45,691 nucleotides of DNA from Nonomuraea cypriaca (GTDB taxonomy: Bacteria > Actinomycetota > Actinomycetes > Streptosporangiales > Streptosporangiaceae). This document shows, in pieces, positions 25,420-33,443 of this stretch. Made by a program: the position numbers and the translations under genes. The stretch is taken from assembly GCF_015645445.1 (NCBI RefSeq), contig NZ_JADOGI010000066.1, positions 1 through 45,691 of the forward strand, written 5' to 3'. Position 1 is the first letter of the stretch. Each line of letters opens with the position of its first letter. The notes under the pieces were generated by a model. That model was not told the DNA's origin. It did no database searches and saw only the letters and a list, made by a program, of their open reading frames with translations.

Positions 25420-25885
25420 GTGATCCCACTCCCCGCACGGCTCGCTGCACCAGAACAGATCAGGAGACGGCCCTCCCGCAGGTTCCCACGCTAATCAACA
25501 ACACATCAACAGAACAAGCGTAAATGAAGTGAAAGGTATAGCGCGTTCGAATTTCGTTCGAGAATGAGGTGTTTTGCCTGGTAGGGGCGAGTCGAGTTGC
25601 CTGCAAAGAGGGAGGGGTGGACGAAGTCACCGTTACGGTCTGGTGGAAATGTGATCTTCCGTCGGTCTTGTCGAGTAAGAATTGACTTTGGCCCATGGAT
25701 CTCTTTCCCCAACGAGAATGAAACCTGGCGGATGTTCGTTGAACATCAACTGAAACAGCCGGGGGTGAGACTTGGCCCAGAATGGTCGAGTATCGGGTGT
25801 TCGCAGGTGACAAGGTCTGCAGGTTCGTCCTCAGCCCACGGAACTGCGCGGCCAGCGGGCGCGCGCCACGTCACGCTCGCTGATG
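25420..25885. other. gene-free AT-richer intergenic region
   Basis: I see no convincing gene in this stretch. It is less GC-rich than its surroundings. It contains a perfect 17-bp palindrome at 25731-25747 (GATGTTC, GTT, GAACATC) and a direct repeat of CGTTCGA near 25550 and 25559. It must contain the promoter of the WXG100 operon. A short open frame across 25460-25813 has no family resemblance and poor codon bias. Confidence 0.5.
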
Positions 25886-25947
25886 ACTACAACTGAGTTT
25901 TAGTTTTGTGTACGCCTGTTCCGTGGAACTACAAGTGACTTGTAGTT
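25886..25947 (+). promoter_or_regulatory. paired palindromic operators upstream of the AbiEi-like gene
   Basis: IR1 at 25886-25904 (ACTACAACT, G, AGTTTTAGT; one mismatch) and IR2 at 25927-25947 (AACTACAAG, TGA, CTTGTAGTT; perfect) share the half-site ACTACAA. Their centres are 42 bp apart, four helical turns. AbiEi antitoxins are known to autorepress by binding two inverted repeats, so this fits its own operator. The gene starts 22 bases after IR2. Confidence 0.7.
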
Positions 25948-25968
25948 GTTGCGGACTATGGTCTTGGC

Positions 25969-26585
25969 ATGCCGATCGAGCGGCACCTATGGCCCCAGAA
26001 CGCACGCCGCGACAAGCTGTGGGAGCTCGCTGCGGGGCAGCGGGGCTATTTCACCGCGGCCCAGGCCGTTCAGGCGGGCTACTCTCACCAAGCCCAGCAC
26101 TTCCATGTGCGGCGGGGCAACTGGCTGCGCATCGAACGAGGGCTCTACCGGCTCCGTGAGTTCGCCATGCTGCCTGGGCAAGAGCATGACCATCTCGTCC
26201 GTTGGTGGCTCTGGAGCAGCCGGCGAGCCATAGTCTCCCATCTCAGCGCGCTGGTGGTGCACGATCTCGGGATCGCCGACCCGGCCGAGATCCACTTGAC
26301 CGTCCCTCAGGATTCCGGCGGAAGAATGACCAGGTCGCCCTGCACCGTGCGGCGTTGCTCCCCAGCGAGGTCGAGGACCGTGAGGAATTCAAGGTGACCA
26401 CGCCGCTGCGGTCGATTGCAGAGTCCGCCGCCGACGCAGTTGACCGGGATGTGATCGACTCGGCTGCCTCCGAACTTCTGGAGCGTGGTGAGGCCACTCG
26501 GAGTCAGATCATCCGCACGGCCCAGCGTCTTGGTAGCCGAGCCGAGCTGGCTGTCGAGCGGGCGCTGGGACCGGAGCGGCCGTGA
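25969..26585 (+). pseudogene. AbiEi-type antitoxin regulator, frameshifted
   Basis: AbiEi proteins are winged-helix antitoxins and autorepressors of type IV abortive-infection modules. The first frame (25969 to about 26307) gives the N-terminal helix-turn-helix (GYFTAAQAVQAGYSHQAQHFHVRRGNW, in part) and the core up to IHLTVP. The sequence then continues in the -1 frame as SGFRRKNDQVALHRAALLP through TTPLRSIAESAAD to 26585. One base appears missing near 26305-26311. If the base is truly lost the protein is truncated. Just downstream, DPGYRDAVALCQAL (near 26585-26630) resembles an AbiEii toxin start but ends at once, suggesting a deleted partner. Confidence 0.75.
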
Positions 26586-26694
26586 CCCGGGATACCGCGA
26601 TGCAGTCGCGCTGTGCCAAGCGCTGGGTTACGTGGTTACGTGGAGTCTGCGGGGAAGGTGGGGGCAGTCTCCCCCGCAGGGTGGTCGGTAGGAG

Positions 26695-26907
26695 TTAGTC
26701 GAATTCGCCGTCCTTCACGCCGGTGATGAAGGCGCTCCATTCGCCGGAGGTGAAGATTAGCGCGGGGCCGGTGGGGTTCTTGCTGTCGCGGACGCCTCTG
26801 CGTCCTCTGGAGAGTTCGGCGACCTCAACGCAGTCGCCGCCGTCGGGACCAGATCGGGTGGACTTGTGCCATGTGGCAGCGTTGAGTTCCTGGATCAGTT
26901 CGTCCAT
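26695..26907 (-). CDS. DUF397 domain protein
   Basis: This 70-residue protein with the DUF397 pattern (TWHKSTRSGPDGGDCVEVAE in part, VRDSKNPTGPALIFTSGEWSAFI) is the usual small partner of XRE-DUF5753 regulators in actinobacteria, where the pair controls differentiation or acts in a toxin-antitoxin-like way. Its start overlaps the end of the regulator gene by 13 bases, so the two form an operon. Confidence 0.9.
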   Translation of the reverse strand: MDELIQELNAATWHKSTRSGPDGGDCVEVAELSRGRRGVRDSKNPTGPALIFTSGEWSAFITGVKDGEFD

Positions 26908-27722
26908 CGCTGCAGCGTCTCCTTGATCAGCTCTAGGGATTCGCGTTGGGGGAGTGCGTCGGAGCGAATCGCCTCATATCTGTATGTTAGGACCTTTACG
27001 TCCTCAGGTCGCTCTGTTACCCGGCTCACGATTCCAGCGGATTCGACATTTGCCGTGTCGAAGACGCCGTGAGCTTGAGCGATTGAGAATCCGCCAGCAA
27101 GGCCGGTCGTGCAGTAGGTCTTGAGCGGGAGAACCTGGATCGTGATCCGGGGCGCTTGCCCTGCCTCCAAAAGGTGAGTCAGCTGCGCCGACATCACGGA
27201 GGGGTTGCCGATGGGCCGATGCAGAGCAGCTTCGTCGATGACCACCCACAACAGGGGCGGCTTGGGGCGTTGGAGGATGCTCTGGCGTTCCATTCGAGCG
27301 ATCACTCGCTCTTCGATCTGCTCAGGGGCCGCACCGACCTCGCCGCTCAGTACGGCTCTCGCGTACTCCTCAGTCTGGAGCAGACCGGGCACGACGATCG
27401 GCGCCCAGGTGCGGATCGCCTCCGCCGTGGCCTCCACGTCGAGCCAGGGCCGGAACCACGGCGGGGCCGACGCGTGGCTGACCATCGGCCAGAGCCGCAT
27501 CAGCGCTCCCTCCGCCTCCAGCGCCTCGTCGCAGTGGCGGGCGAACTCCTCCGTCGGTGACCGCCTGGCTGTCTCGATCATGCTGATCGTGCCGACGGAG
27601 TAAGACACCGCCTTTGACAGGCGGATCTGGGACCAGCCCCGGGCCTTGCGGTGGCGTCGCAGTTCGAAACCGAAGAGTGCGGTCGGTGAGTCGGCAGGGC
27701 ATAGAGCACTTTCCTTTGGCAT
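26895..27722 (-). CDS. XRE-family regulator with DUF5753 domain
   Basis: This 275-residue protein has an N-terminal helix-turn-helix (LRRHRKARGWSQIRLSKAVSYS, in part, residues about 21-55) and the DUF5753 domain (WAPIVVPGLLQTEEYARAVL, and IQVLPLKTYCTTGLAGGFSI in part). It is cotranscribed with DUF397 and divergent from an anti-sigma-type ATPase, the standard actinomycete triad. Targets are unknown. Confidence 0.92.
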   Translation of the reverse strand: MPKESALCPADSPTALFGFELRRHRKARGWSQIRLSKAVSYSVGTISMIETARRSPTEEFARHCDEALEAEGALMRLWPMVSHASAPPWFRPWLDVEATAEAIRTWAPIVVPGLLQTEEYARAVLSGEVGAAPEQIEERVIARMERQSILQRPKPPLLWVVIDEAALHRPIGNPSVMSAQLTHLLEAGQAPRITIQVLPLKTYCTTGLAGGFSIAQAHGVFDTANVESAGIVSRVTERPEDVKVLTYRYEAIRSDALPQRESLELIKETLQRWTN

Positions 27723-27762
27723 CTGACCTCCTGGGGGATCGCCGCGATTTCAACGAAGCTTT

Positions 27763-27775
27763 CACCGAAACGGTG
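27763..27775. promoter_or_regulatory. palindrome between XRE regulator and ATPase gene
   Basis: CACCG, AAA, CGGTG lies 40 bp upstream of the XRE start in the 148-bp divergent region. It is a candidate operator for autorepression. No convincing -10/-35 pair could be fixed. Confidence 0.3.
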
Positions 27776-27870
27776 GATGGCTTAGCGAAGTCAATCGACT
27801 ACTTACTGTAGCTAGGCGCTGCCATGGTTGGAAGGCCGTTGAGGCCGACTTCTTCGAGTGGGGTGAAACC

Positions 27871-28371
27871 TTGCAAGCAGCGAGCGCGGAGCCGGAGGTC
27901 ATCGGTTCGATTCATCTGCTGGGCATGCGCGAATCCGTTTCGCATGCACGCTCCGAAGTGCGGAGATGGCTCGGGGACGACCATCCTGCGGTGGACGACG
28001 TCGTACTGGCGGCGTCCGAGCTCATGACGAATGCGATCCGGCATTCCGACGCCAGGCCGTACGACCTCATCGGCGTCACCCTCAGCGTGACGGAGGAGAT
28101 GGTCTACCTGGAGGTACGCGATCCCGGCTCCGCGTTCTCCGGGCCGCACATCCGTCAGGAACCCGCGGCGGAGGATGGCCGGGGGCTGCTGATCGTCCGT
28201 GAGATCTCCCAGGACTGGGGTGTCCGCGAGCACGGCCGTGGGCTGGGCCGTACCGTCTGGTGCGCCATCCGATCGGCTCTTCCGCTCCCGAACCGGTCAC
28301 CGGATGAGTGGACTGGTACGGCTCTGGCTGACTGCTCGGCCGGTGCCGATCTCCCCGAGGTGAGTGGCTGA
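27871..28371 (+). CDS. anti-sigma-type ATP-binding protein (HATPase_c_2)
   Basis: This 166-residue protein resembles RsbW-like single-domain ATPases: VVLAASELMTNAIRHSDA near 45-62 (N box), VRDPGSAF (G1 box) and GRGLLIVREISQDWGV (G2 region), ending in a GLGRTVWCAI strand. It begins at TTG 27871 after GTGGGGTG; alternatives exist upstream. It likely binds a sigma factor or anti-sigma antagonist, and sits divergent from the XRE/DUF397 pair as is common. Confidence 0.88.
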   Translation: MQAASAEPEVIGSIHLLGMRESVSHARSEVRRWLGDDHPAVDDVVLAASELMTNAIRHSDARPYDLIGVTLSVTEEMVYLEVRDPGSAFSGPHIRQEPAAEDGRGLLIVREISQDWGVREHGRGLGRTVWCAIRSALPLPNRSPDEWTGTALADCSAGADLPEVSG

Positions 28372-28615
28372 GCCGTGCAGAAACGTCCGGCCGGGATCTT
28401 CCCCATGGCTCCAGGCCGGGCCGGCCCCCGATGGACGCGCCTTCCCACCTTCATCGGGGGCCATTCGATGTCGGCGCTCTCGCGCCGCGGGCCGTACCGG
28501 CTCGGTGGATCAGGCGGTGGCGGAGAAGGGTCCGGCATCTTGCCGGCAGGCTTCCATAACGCCTCACGCGAACAGCGCCCTCGGCCGCTTCGAGGCCAAC
28601 CGGTGAATGTCGCAC
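28372..28615. other. intergenic between ATPase gene and Uma2-like pseudogene
   Basis: These 244 bases separate two convergent genes. A plus-strand open frame across it (28375-28647) has atypical composition, no recognisable family and no ribosome-binding site. I see no gene or tandem repeat here. Confidence 0.5.
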
Positions 28616-29246
28616 TCAGAAGCGCAACTCCGCCCAGTCGATGGTGAGGGGCAGCGGATTGGTGATCGTGGGGGCGGGATCGGCTTCTGTCATCAACGTT
28701 CCCACGTTCTTGTAGAGCATCGAGGCGGGGTCGAGCCGGTAGCGCTCGATGGTGGATACGCCGGTCTGGTCGAGGCGGACGATCCAGTAGTGGGGTATGC
28801 CTGCTTTCGCGTATTCGCCAAGCTTGTCAGTCGTGTCCTGTGTCTCCGAGCCGGGCGATACGATCTCGACCACCAGCAGCGCGTGCTGAGTGCTGAGCGG
28901 GAAGTCTCTCGCCGCGATCCCGGTCCAAGCACCTGTACATCACGACATCTGGGCGGCGGTTGAGCAGAGGCACGTCTCGCAACCGAAGGTCGACGTCGTT
29001 GTTGACGGTGACACAGTCGTGCCCACGGTTCATGGCCTGCCTGGCGCAGCGCTCCAGGACGTTGGCCAACCGTCTGCTGGCGATCTGGTGGCTGGGTGCC
29101 GGAGATTCGCGGTAGACCACGTGGCCGTCCACGATCTCAATCGCCCTTGAGATCTCTTCTGGAAGCTTCTCGTACTCCTCCGCGGAGATGCCGCTGAGCT
29201 GAGGACGGATGCTGTGGAGCCAGTTGTCTTCCGTCGAGGCCGGCAT
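28616..29246 (-). pseudogene. Uma2-family (DUF820) nuclease-like gene, frameshifted
   Basis: Uma2 proteins have a restriction-endonuclease-like fold. The first frame from ATG 29246 (SD GGAGGAG) gives SAEEYEKLPEEISRAIEIVDGHVVYR and RRPDVVMYRCLDRD. The family sequence continues one base later as ARDFPLSTQHALLVVEIVSPGSE and AGIPHYWIVRLD to 28616. One extra base (or two missing) near 28917 breaks the frame. The PDVV and VEIVSPGSE core is intact across the two frames. It is either decayed or a base-calling error. Confidence 0.8.
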
Positions 29247-29362
29247 GGGTGATCTCCTCCGTCGCAGGTGGCAAGGACAGCGTACGGAGAAATCCGATGT
29301 CCGGCGGTCGTGGTGGCCGAGACCCGGGATCCGCTTGGTGTTCGGGTCTCTGTTGGTGAACG

Positions 29363-29416
29363 TTGCGTTTCTACCGAATGAACCATATTCTGATTAGAGA
29401 ACGCTTCGTTCTCTAA
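29363..29416 (+). promoter_or_regulatory. promoter with TetR-type operator of the exporter cassette
   Basis: TTGCGT (29363-29368), 17 bases, TATTCT (29386-29391) form a plausible promoter. Directly behind lies a perfect palindrome TTAGAGAACG, CTT, CGTTCTCTAA (29394-29416) covering the expected transcription start. The first possible start codon (GTG) is at 29418. The TetR gene at the end of the cassette is the likely repressor. There is no room for a ribosome-binding site, so the message may be leaderless. Confidence 0.75.
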
Positions 29417-29417
29417 G

Positions 29418-30902
29418 GTGGTCGTCATGGGGCTCGTGTTGGCGGGTTTGATGCTGGCGATGTTGCTGGGGGCGCTCGACCAGACGATCATGGCGCCTGC
29501 ACTGCCCGCTGTGGCGGGGAGTCTGGGCGGGCTCGATCAGATGCCCGCCGTCGTCAGTGCCTACCTTGTCGCCGCCACCGTCGTCATGCCCGTCTACGGC
29601 AAGCTCGGCGACAGGTACGGCCGCAAGCCCACCATGCAGGTCGCCATCGTCGTCTTCGTCACGGGCGCCGTCCTGTGCGCGGTGGCGACGTCGATGCCGC
29701 AGCTCATCGCCTTCCGGGCTGTGCAGGGCGTGGGTGGAGGCGGGTTGATGATCGGAGCGCAGGCGATCATCGGGGAGATCGTGAGCCCACGGGAACGGGG
29801 GCGCTACCTCGGGCTCATCGGGGCCGCCTATGTGGTGGCCGCCGTCGGCGGGCCGCTGATCGGCGGGTTCCTCATCGACCGGCTGAGCTGGCGGTGGATC
29901 TTCGCCATCTACCCACCGCTGGGCCTGCTGGCGCTGGTCGTGCTGACCGTCACCCTCCGCCTGCCCAAGCCCACGGCGCGGGCACCGCTCGACGCCCAGG
30001 GCGCCGCCACATGGAGGCCGCTTGACGCCCCCGGGGCCAGTGCACGAGGGCCGGTCGACCCCTCCGGGGCCGGTGCGCGGGCGCCGCTCGATGTCGCGGG
30101 GGCCGTCACGTTGGGGGTCGCCGTGGTGGGCGTGGTCATGGTGGGGCAGACAAGGGGCGTCGGGTGGCTGGTGGTGGCGGCGGCCGGGTTCGTGGCCTGG
30201 GGGGTCAGCGCGCGGTTCGCCAAGGATCCGATCCTGCCGCTGCGGCTGTTCCGTGACCGGGCCTTCGCCGTGCCGGTGGCGATCAGCCTGCTCATCGGGT
30301 TCGCGTTGTTCGGGACGATCACGTACATGCCGGCGTACCTGCAGATCGCGCTGCGGACCAGCGCCACGCAGGCGGGGCTGATGGTGACCGCGCTCATGGC
30401 GGGGGTGCTGACCACGACCGTCGTGTCAGGGCGGCTGATCACGCGGACCGGGACGTACAAGCCGTACCCCGTCGCGGGCACCGCGCTGGCCGCGGTCGGG
30501 CTCGGGCTGATCGGACTCGCGGGGGACGCGCCGGTCGCCCTCGCGGGGGCGATGCTGCTGACGGGGCTCGGGGTCGGGCTGGTCATGCAGGTCATGGTGC
30601 TGGCAGCGCAGAACGCCGTACGGTACGAGGACCTGGGCACCGCCACCTCCTCGGTCACCTTCCTCCGCCAGATCGGCGCGTCGGCCGGCGTCGCGCTGGT
30701 GGGGGCGCTGATCACCTCGAGAACCGGCCTCGCCACCACCGAGCCGTCCCACCTGCCGGACAGCGTGCGCGACGCCTTCGCGGTCGCCGTGCCGCCGGTG
30801 TTCGCCGCCATGTCGCCGTTGCTCGTCGTGGCGTTCGTCCTCGCGCTGGCGCTGCCGGCGCGCCCGCTCCGCACCACCGCCCACGTCGAGGAGAAGCTGT
30901 GA
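29418..30902 (+). CDS. DHA2-type MFS exporter
   Basis: This exporter of about 494 residues has about 14 hydrophobic helices. It carries the drug-exporter motif GKLGDRYGRKP near residue 60 and an N-terminal LDQTIMAPALP typical of DHA2 transporters. The start is GTG 29418 or ATG 29427. The loop between helices 6 and 7 holds four 11-residue repeats. It overlaps the following enzyme gene (GTGA), so export and enzyme are one unit controlled by TetR. Substrate unknown; an antibiotic is plausible. Confidence 0.9.
   Translation: MVVMGLVLAGLMLAMLLGALDQTIMAPALPAVAGSLGGLDQMPAVVSAYLVAATVVMPVYGKLGDRYGRKPTMQVAIVVFVTGAVLCAVATSMPQLIAFRAVQGVGGGGLMIGAQAIIGEIVSPRERGRYLGLIGAAYVVAAVGGPLIGGFLIDRLSWRWIFAIYPPLGLLALVVLTVTLRLPKPTARAPLDAQGAATWRPLDAPGASARGPVDPSGAGARAPLDVAGAVTLGVAVVGVVMVGQTRGVGWLVVAAAGFVAWGVSARFAKDPILPLRLFRDRAFAVPVAISLLIGFALFGTITYMPAYLQIALRTSATQAGLMVTALMAGVLTTTVVSGRLITRTGTYKPYPVAGTALAAVGLGLIGLAGDAPVALAGAMLLTGLGVGLVMQVMVLAAQNAVRYEDLGTATSSVTFLRQIGASAGVALVGALITSRTGLATTEPSHLPDSVRDAFAVAVPPVFAAMSPLLVVAFVLALALPARPLRTTAHVEEKL
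29985..30116 (+). repeat. four in-frame 33-bp repeats in the MFS exporter
   Basis: Units start at 29985, 30018, 30051 and 30084 and encode PLDAQGAATWR, PLDAPGASARG, PVDPSGAGARA and PLDVAGAVTLG. The last is the native start of the next helix in this family; the other three look like earlier duplications of it. They lengthen a cytosolic loop by 33 residues. Confidence 0.85.
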
Positions 30903-33442
30903 AACTCGTCGCACCCCTGAACGCCTTCGACTGCGGCGACTTGGCCATGGCCGGTGGCAAGGGGGCCAACCTGGGGGAGCTCGTCAGGAACGCGTTCCCC
31001 GTCCCGGATGGCTTCGTCGTCACCACGCACGCCTACGAGCTGGCCGCCCAGGAGTGGCCCGACGAGCTGGAGCAGGCGATCATCGACGCCTACGCCGCGC
31101 TCGGCGGCGGGCCGGTGGCGGTGCGTTCCAGCGCCACCGCCGAGGACCTGCCTGGCGCCGCCTTCGCCGGCCAGCAGGACACCTACCTGAACGTCATGGG
31201 CGAGCAGGCCCTGCTCGACGCCGTACGCCGCTGCTGGGCCTCCCTCTGGACCGACCGCGCCATCGCCTACCGCGCCCGGCTCGGCATCGACGACTCCGAG
31301 GTACGGATCGCCGTGGTCGTGCAGAGCATGGTCGAGGCGGACACGGCCGGCGTCATGTTCACCGCGAACCCGGTCACCGGGGACCGCACCGAGCTGGTGA
31401 TCGACGCCAGCAGCGGACTGGGCGAGGCGGTCGTGTCCGGGCTCGTCACGCCCGACCACTATGTGATCGACAACTCGGGGAAGACCGCCTTCACGCCGGG
31501 CCGCCGCGAGGTCGTCATCCGGGGTACGGCCGGCGGCGGCGTCACCAGGGAGACCGGCGACGCCGAAGCAGGGGAGCCGCTGCCCGCCGCCGCGCTGGCG
31601 GAGCTGGCCAGGCTCGGCAGGCGGGTCGCCGAGCACTTCGGCCGCCCCCAGGACATCGAGTGGGCGTATGCGGGCGGCCGGATCCACCTGCTGCAGGCCC
31701 GCCCCATGACGGCGCTGCCGCCGCCGCCCGTCGGCCGGCTCAACCCCGTCCGCCGCCGCATAGCCACCGTCCTTCTGGAATACCTTCCGGAACGGCCCTA
31801 TCCGATCGACATGACCACCTGGATCCCGTACGGGCCGGTCGGGTTGATGGCCAAGGTCACGGGCAGCTTCGGGGTGCGCGGGGCGTTCGAGGGGTTCCTT
31901 TGCGAGGAGGACGGTGTCGTCTACCGGCTCGTGCCGCCGTCGCCGCATCCGACGGTAGGGATGCTGGCCACTCCGTTCCGGCTGGTGGCCAAGGCCAGGC
32001 GCCACGATCCGGCCCGGTGGACGGAGGACCCGCGCTTCCGCGACTACCTCGCGGCGACCAGGGAGCTGGCCGCCCGCGACCCGGGTGCGCTGCCGTGGGC
32101 GCGGTTGATCCGCCTGCCCAGGCAGGCGCTCAACCTGGTGGAGCCGGTGGCCGACCTGCGGGTGGACTACCTGCCGGGCACCGGGCTCGCCCTGCTGCGG
32201 CTGCTGGTGGCGGTCAAGCTGCTCGGGCGCGGCAAGCTGTTCGGCGATCTGCTGTACGGGGCGCGTACCCGGACCATCGACGCCAACCGGGCACTGTCGG
32301 AGCTGGCCGAGCTGGCCAGGCGCACGGGCGCGCTCGACGCGGACCCGCGGCCGCCGGAGTTCGAGGAGCGGCTACGGGCATTCCTCGCCGAGTACGGCCA
32401 CCGCGAGATCGCCAGTCCCATCCTCGTCACCACGCCCACCTGGGCGGACGCCCCGGAGGCCGTACTCGCCCTGATCGAGACCCTGGCCGCCGAGCCCCCC
32501 GCGCGGAAGGGCCCGCTCACGCGGGAGGAGCCGCCTGCGTGGAAGGGGCCGCTCGCGCGGGAGGAGCCGAACGTGCGGGAGGAGCCGCTCGCGCGGGAGG
32601 AGCCGGACGTGCCGGAGGAGCCGGACGTGCCGGAGGAACTGGACGAGCGGGATGATGCGCTCGAACGGCTGCTCGCCCACCCCCTCCTGCGCTCCGGGCG
32701 CCGGCGCGCCAGGATGAGGCGCTGGGTCGAGGCGGCCCGCGCGGGCATCGCGTTCCGCGAGGACAGCCACTTCTACTTCATGCTGCCGCAGCCCATCCTG
32801 CGCCGGTCGCTGCTGGAGATCGGCCGCCGGCTCGGTGAAGCAGGGGTGCTCGACCGGCCGGAGGACGTGTTCCACCTACGGCTGGACGAACTGGAGGCCA
32901 TCAAGGACGTGACTGCCGGAACCGACGAGGACCTGGAGGCCATCGAGGACGTGATTGTGGGAACGGACGAGGAATTGGCGGCCGTCGAGGACGTGACCGC
33001 CGGAGCCGGCAGGGAGCGGTTGCGGGAGACGGTGCGGGCGCGGGCGGCCAAGCGGGAGGAGCTGGCCGGCGTACGGCTCCTCGACCCCGCCGTGGTCTTC
33101 CCTGCCAAGGCGACGGGAGACGCGCTGGTCGCCGGATCCCCCGCCAGCGGCGGCGTGGCGACGGGCCAGGTGAAGGTGATCAGGGGACCGGCCGAGTTCG
33201 GCAAGCTCGGCGGCGGTGACGTGCTCGTCTGCCCGTACACGAACCCCTCGTGGACGCCGTTGTTCCAGCAGGCCGCGGCGGTGGTCGTGGACACCGGCGG
33301 CGCCGGGTCGCACGCGGCGATCGTGGCCAGGGAGTATGGAATCCCGGCCGTCATGGGTACCGGCGAGGGCACCGCCGTACTGACGGACGGCCAGATCGTG
33401 ACCGTGGACGGAAACGCCGGCACGGTCTCCGCGGCTACCTAA
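30899..33442 (+). CDS. PEP-synthase-like / rifampin phosphotransferase-like enzyme
   Basis: This 847-residue protein has an ATP-grasp N-terminal domain (GGKGANLGEL near 20-29, VAVRSSATAEDLPGAAFAGQQDT in part, about 75-97, and DIEWAYAGGRIHLLQARP in part, ending near 275). It has a central helical region and a C-terminal swivelling phosphohistidine domain (GGAGSHAAIVAREYGIPAVMGT in part, His805). Rifampin phosphotransferases have this order and size and phosphorylate the drug; other relatives are PEP synthases. The central region carries two repeat expansions. Association with an exporter and TetR favours antibiotic inactivation. No upstream rifamycin-associated element was seen. Substrate is inference. 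Confidence 0.75.
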   Translation: MKLVAPLNAFDCGDLAMAGGKGANLGELVRNAFPVPDGFVVTTHAYELAAQEWPDELEQAIIDAYAALGGGPVAVRSSATAEDLPGAAFAGQQDTYLNVMGEQALLDAVRRCWASLWTDRAIAYRARLGIDDSEVRIAVVVQSMVEADTAGVMFTANPVTGDRTELVIDASSGLGEAVVSGLVTPDHYVIDNSGKTAFTPGRREVVIRGTAGGGVTRETGDAEAGEPLPAAALAELARLGRRVAEHFGRPQDIEWAYAGGRIHLLQARPMTALPPPPVGRLNPVRRRIATVLLEYLPERPYPIDMTTWIPYGPVGLMAKVTGSFGVRGAFEGFLCEEDGVVYRLVPPSPHPTVGMLATPFRLVAKARRHDPARWTEDPRFRDYLAATRELAARDPGALPWARLIRLPRQALNLVEPVADLRVDYLPGTGLALLRLLVAVKLLGRGKLFGDLLYGARTRTIDANRALSELAELARRTGALDADPRPPEFEERLRAFLAEYGHREIASPILVTTPTWADAPEAVLALIETLAAEPPARKGPLTREEPPAWKGPLAREEPNVREEPLAREEPDVPEEPDVPEELDERDDALERLLAHPLLRSGRRRARMRRWVEAARAGIAFREDSHFYFMLPQPILRRSLLEIGRRLGEAGVLDRPEDVFHLRLDELEAIKDVTAGTDEDLEAIEDVIVGTDEELAAVEDVTAGAGRERLRETVRARAAKREELAGVRLLDPAVVFPAKATGDALVAGSPASGGVATGQVKVIRGPAEFGKLGGGDVLVCPYTNPSWTPLFQQAAAVVVDTGGAGSHAAIVAREYGIPAVMGTGEGTAVLTDGQIVTVDGNAGTVSAAT
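32508..32650 (+). repeat. in-frame repeat (EEP units) in the PEP-synthase-like gene
   Basis: Degenerate 18-bp-based units encode GPLAREEP, NVREEP, DVPEEP variants over about residues 537-584, in the middle of the central domain. Strongly charged and probably disordered. Confidence 0.8.
32891..33016 (+). repeat. three in-frame 42-bp repeats in the PEP-synthase-like gene
   Basis: Three 14-codon units encode LEAIKDVTAGTDED, LEAIEDVIVGTDEE and LAAVEDVTAGAGRE at about residues 665-706, just before the linker to the phosphohistidine domain. Confidence 0.85.
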
Positions 33443-33443
33443 G

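Noticed and set aside
25540..25575. Repeated TTCGAA/CGTTCGA elements considered as LexA boxes
   Set aside because: Spacing does not match the actinobacterial GAAC-n4-GTTC pattern.
28375..28647. A 90-codon plus-strand frame between the ATPase and Uma2-like genes
   Set aside because: No ribosome-binding site, no family resemblance and overlap with the Uma2-like gene end.
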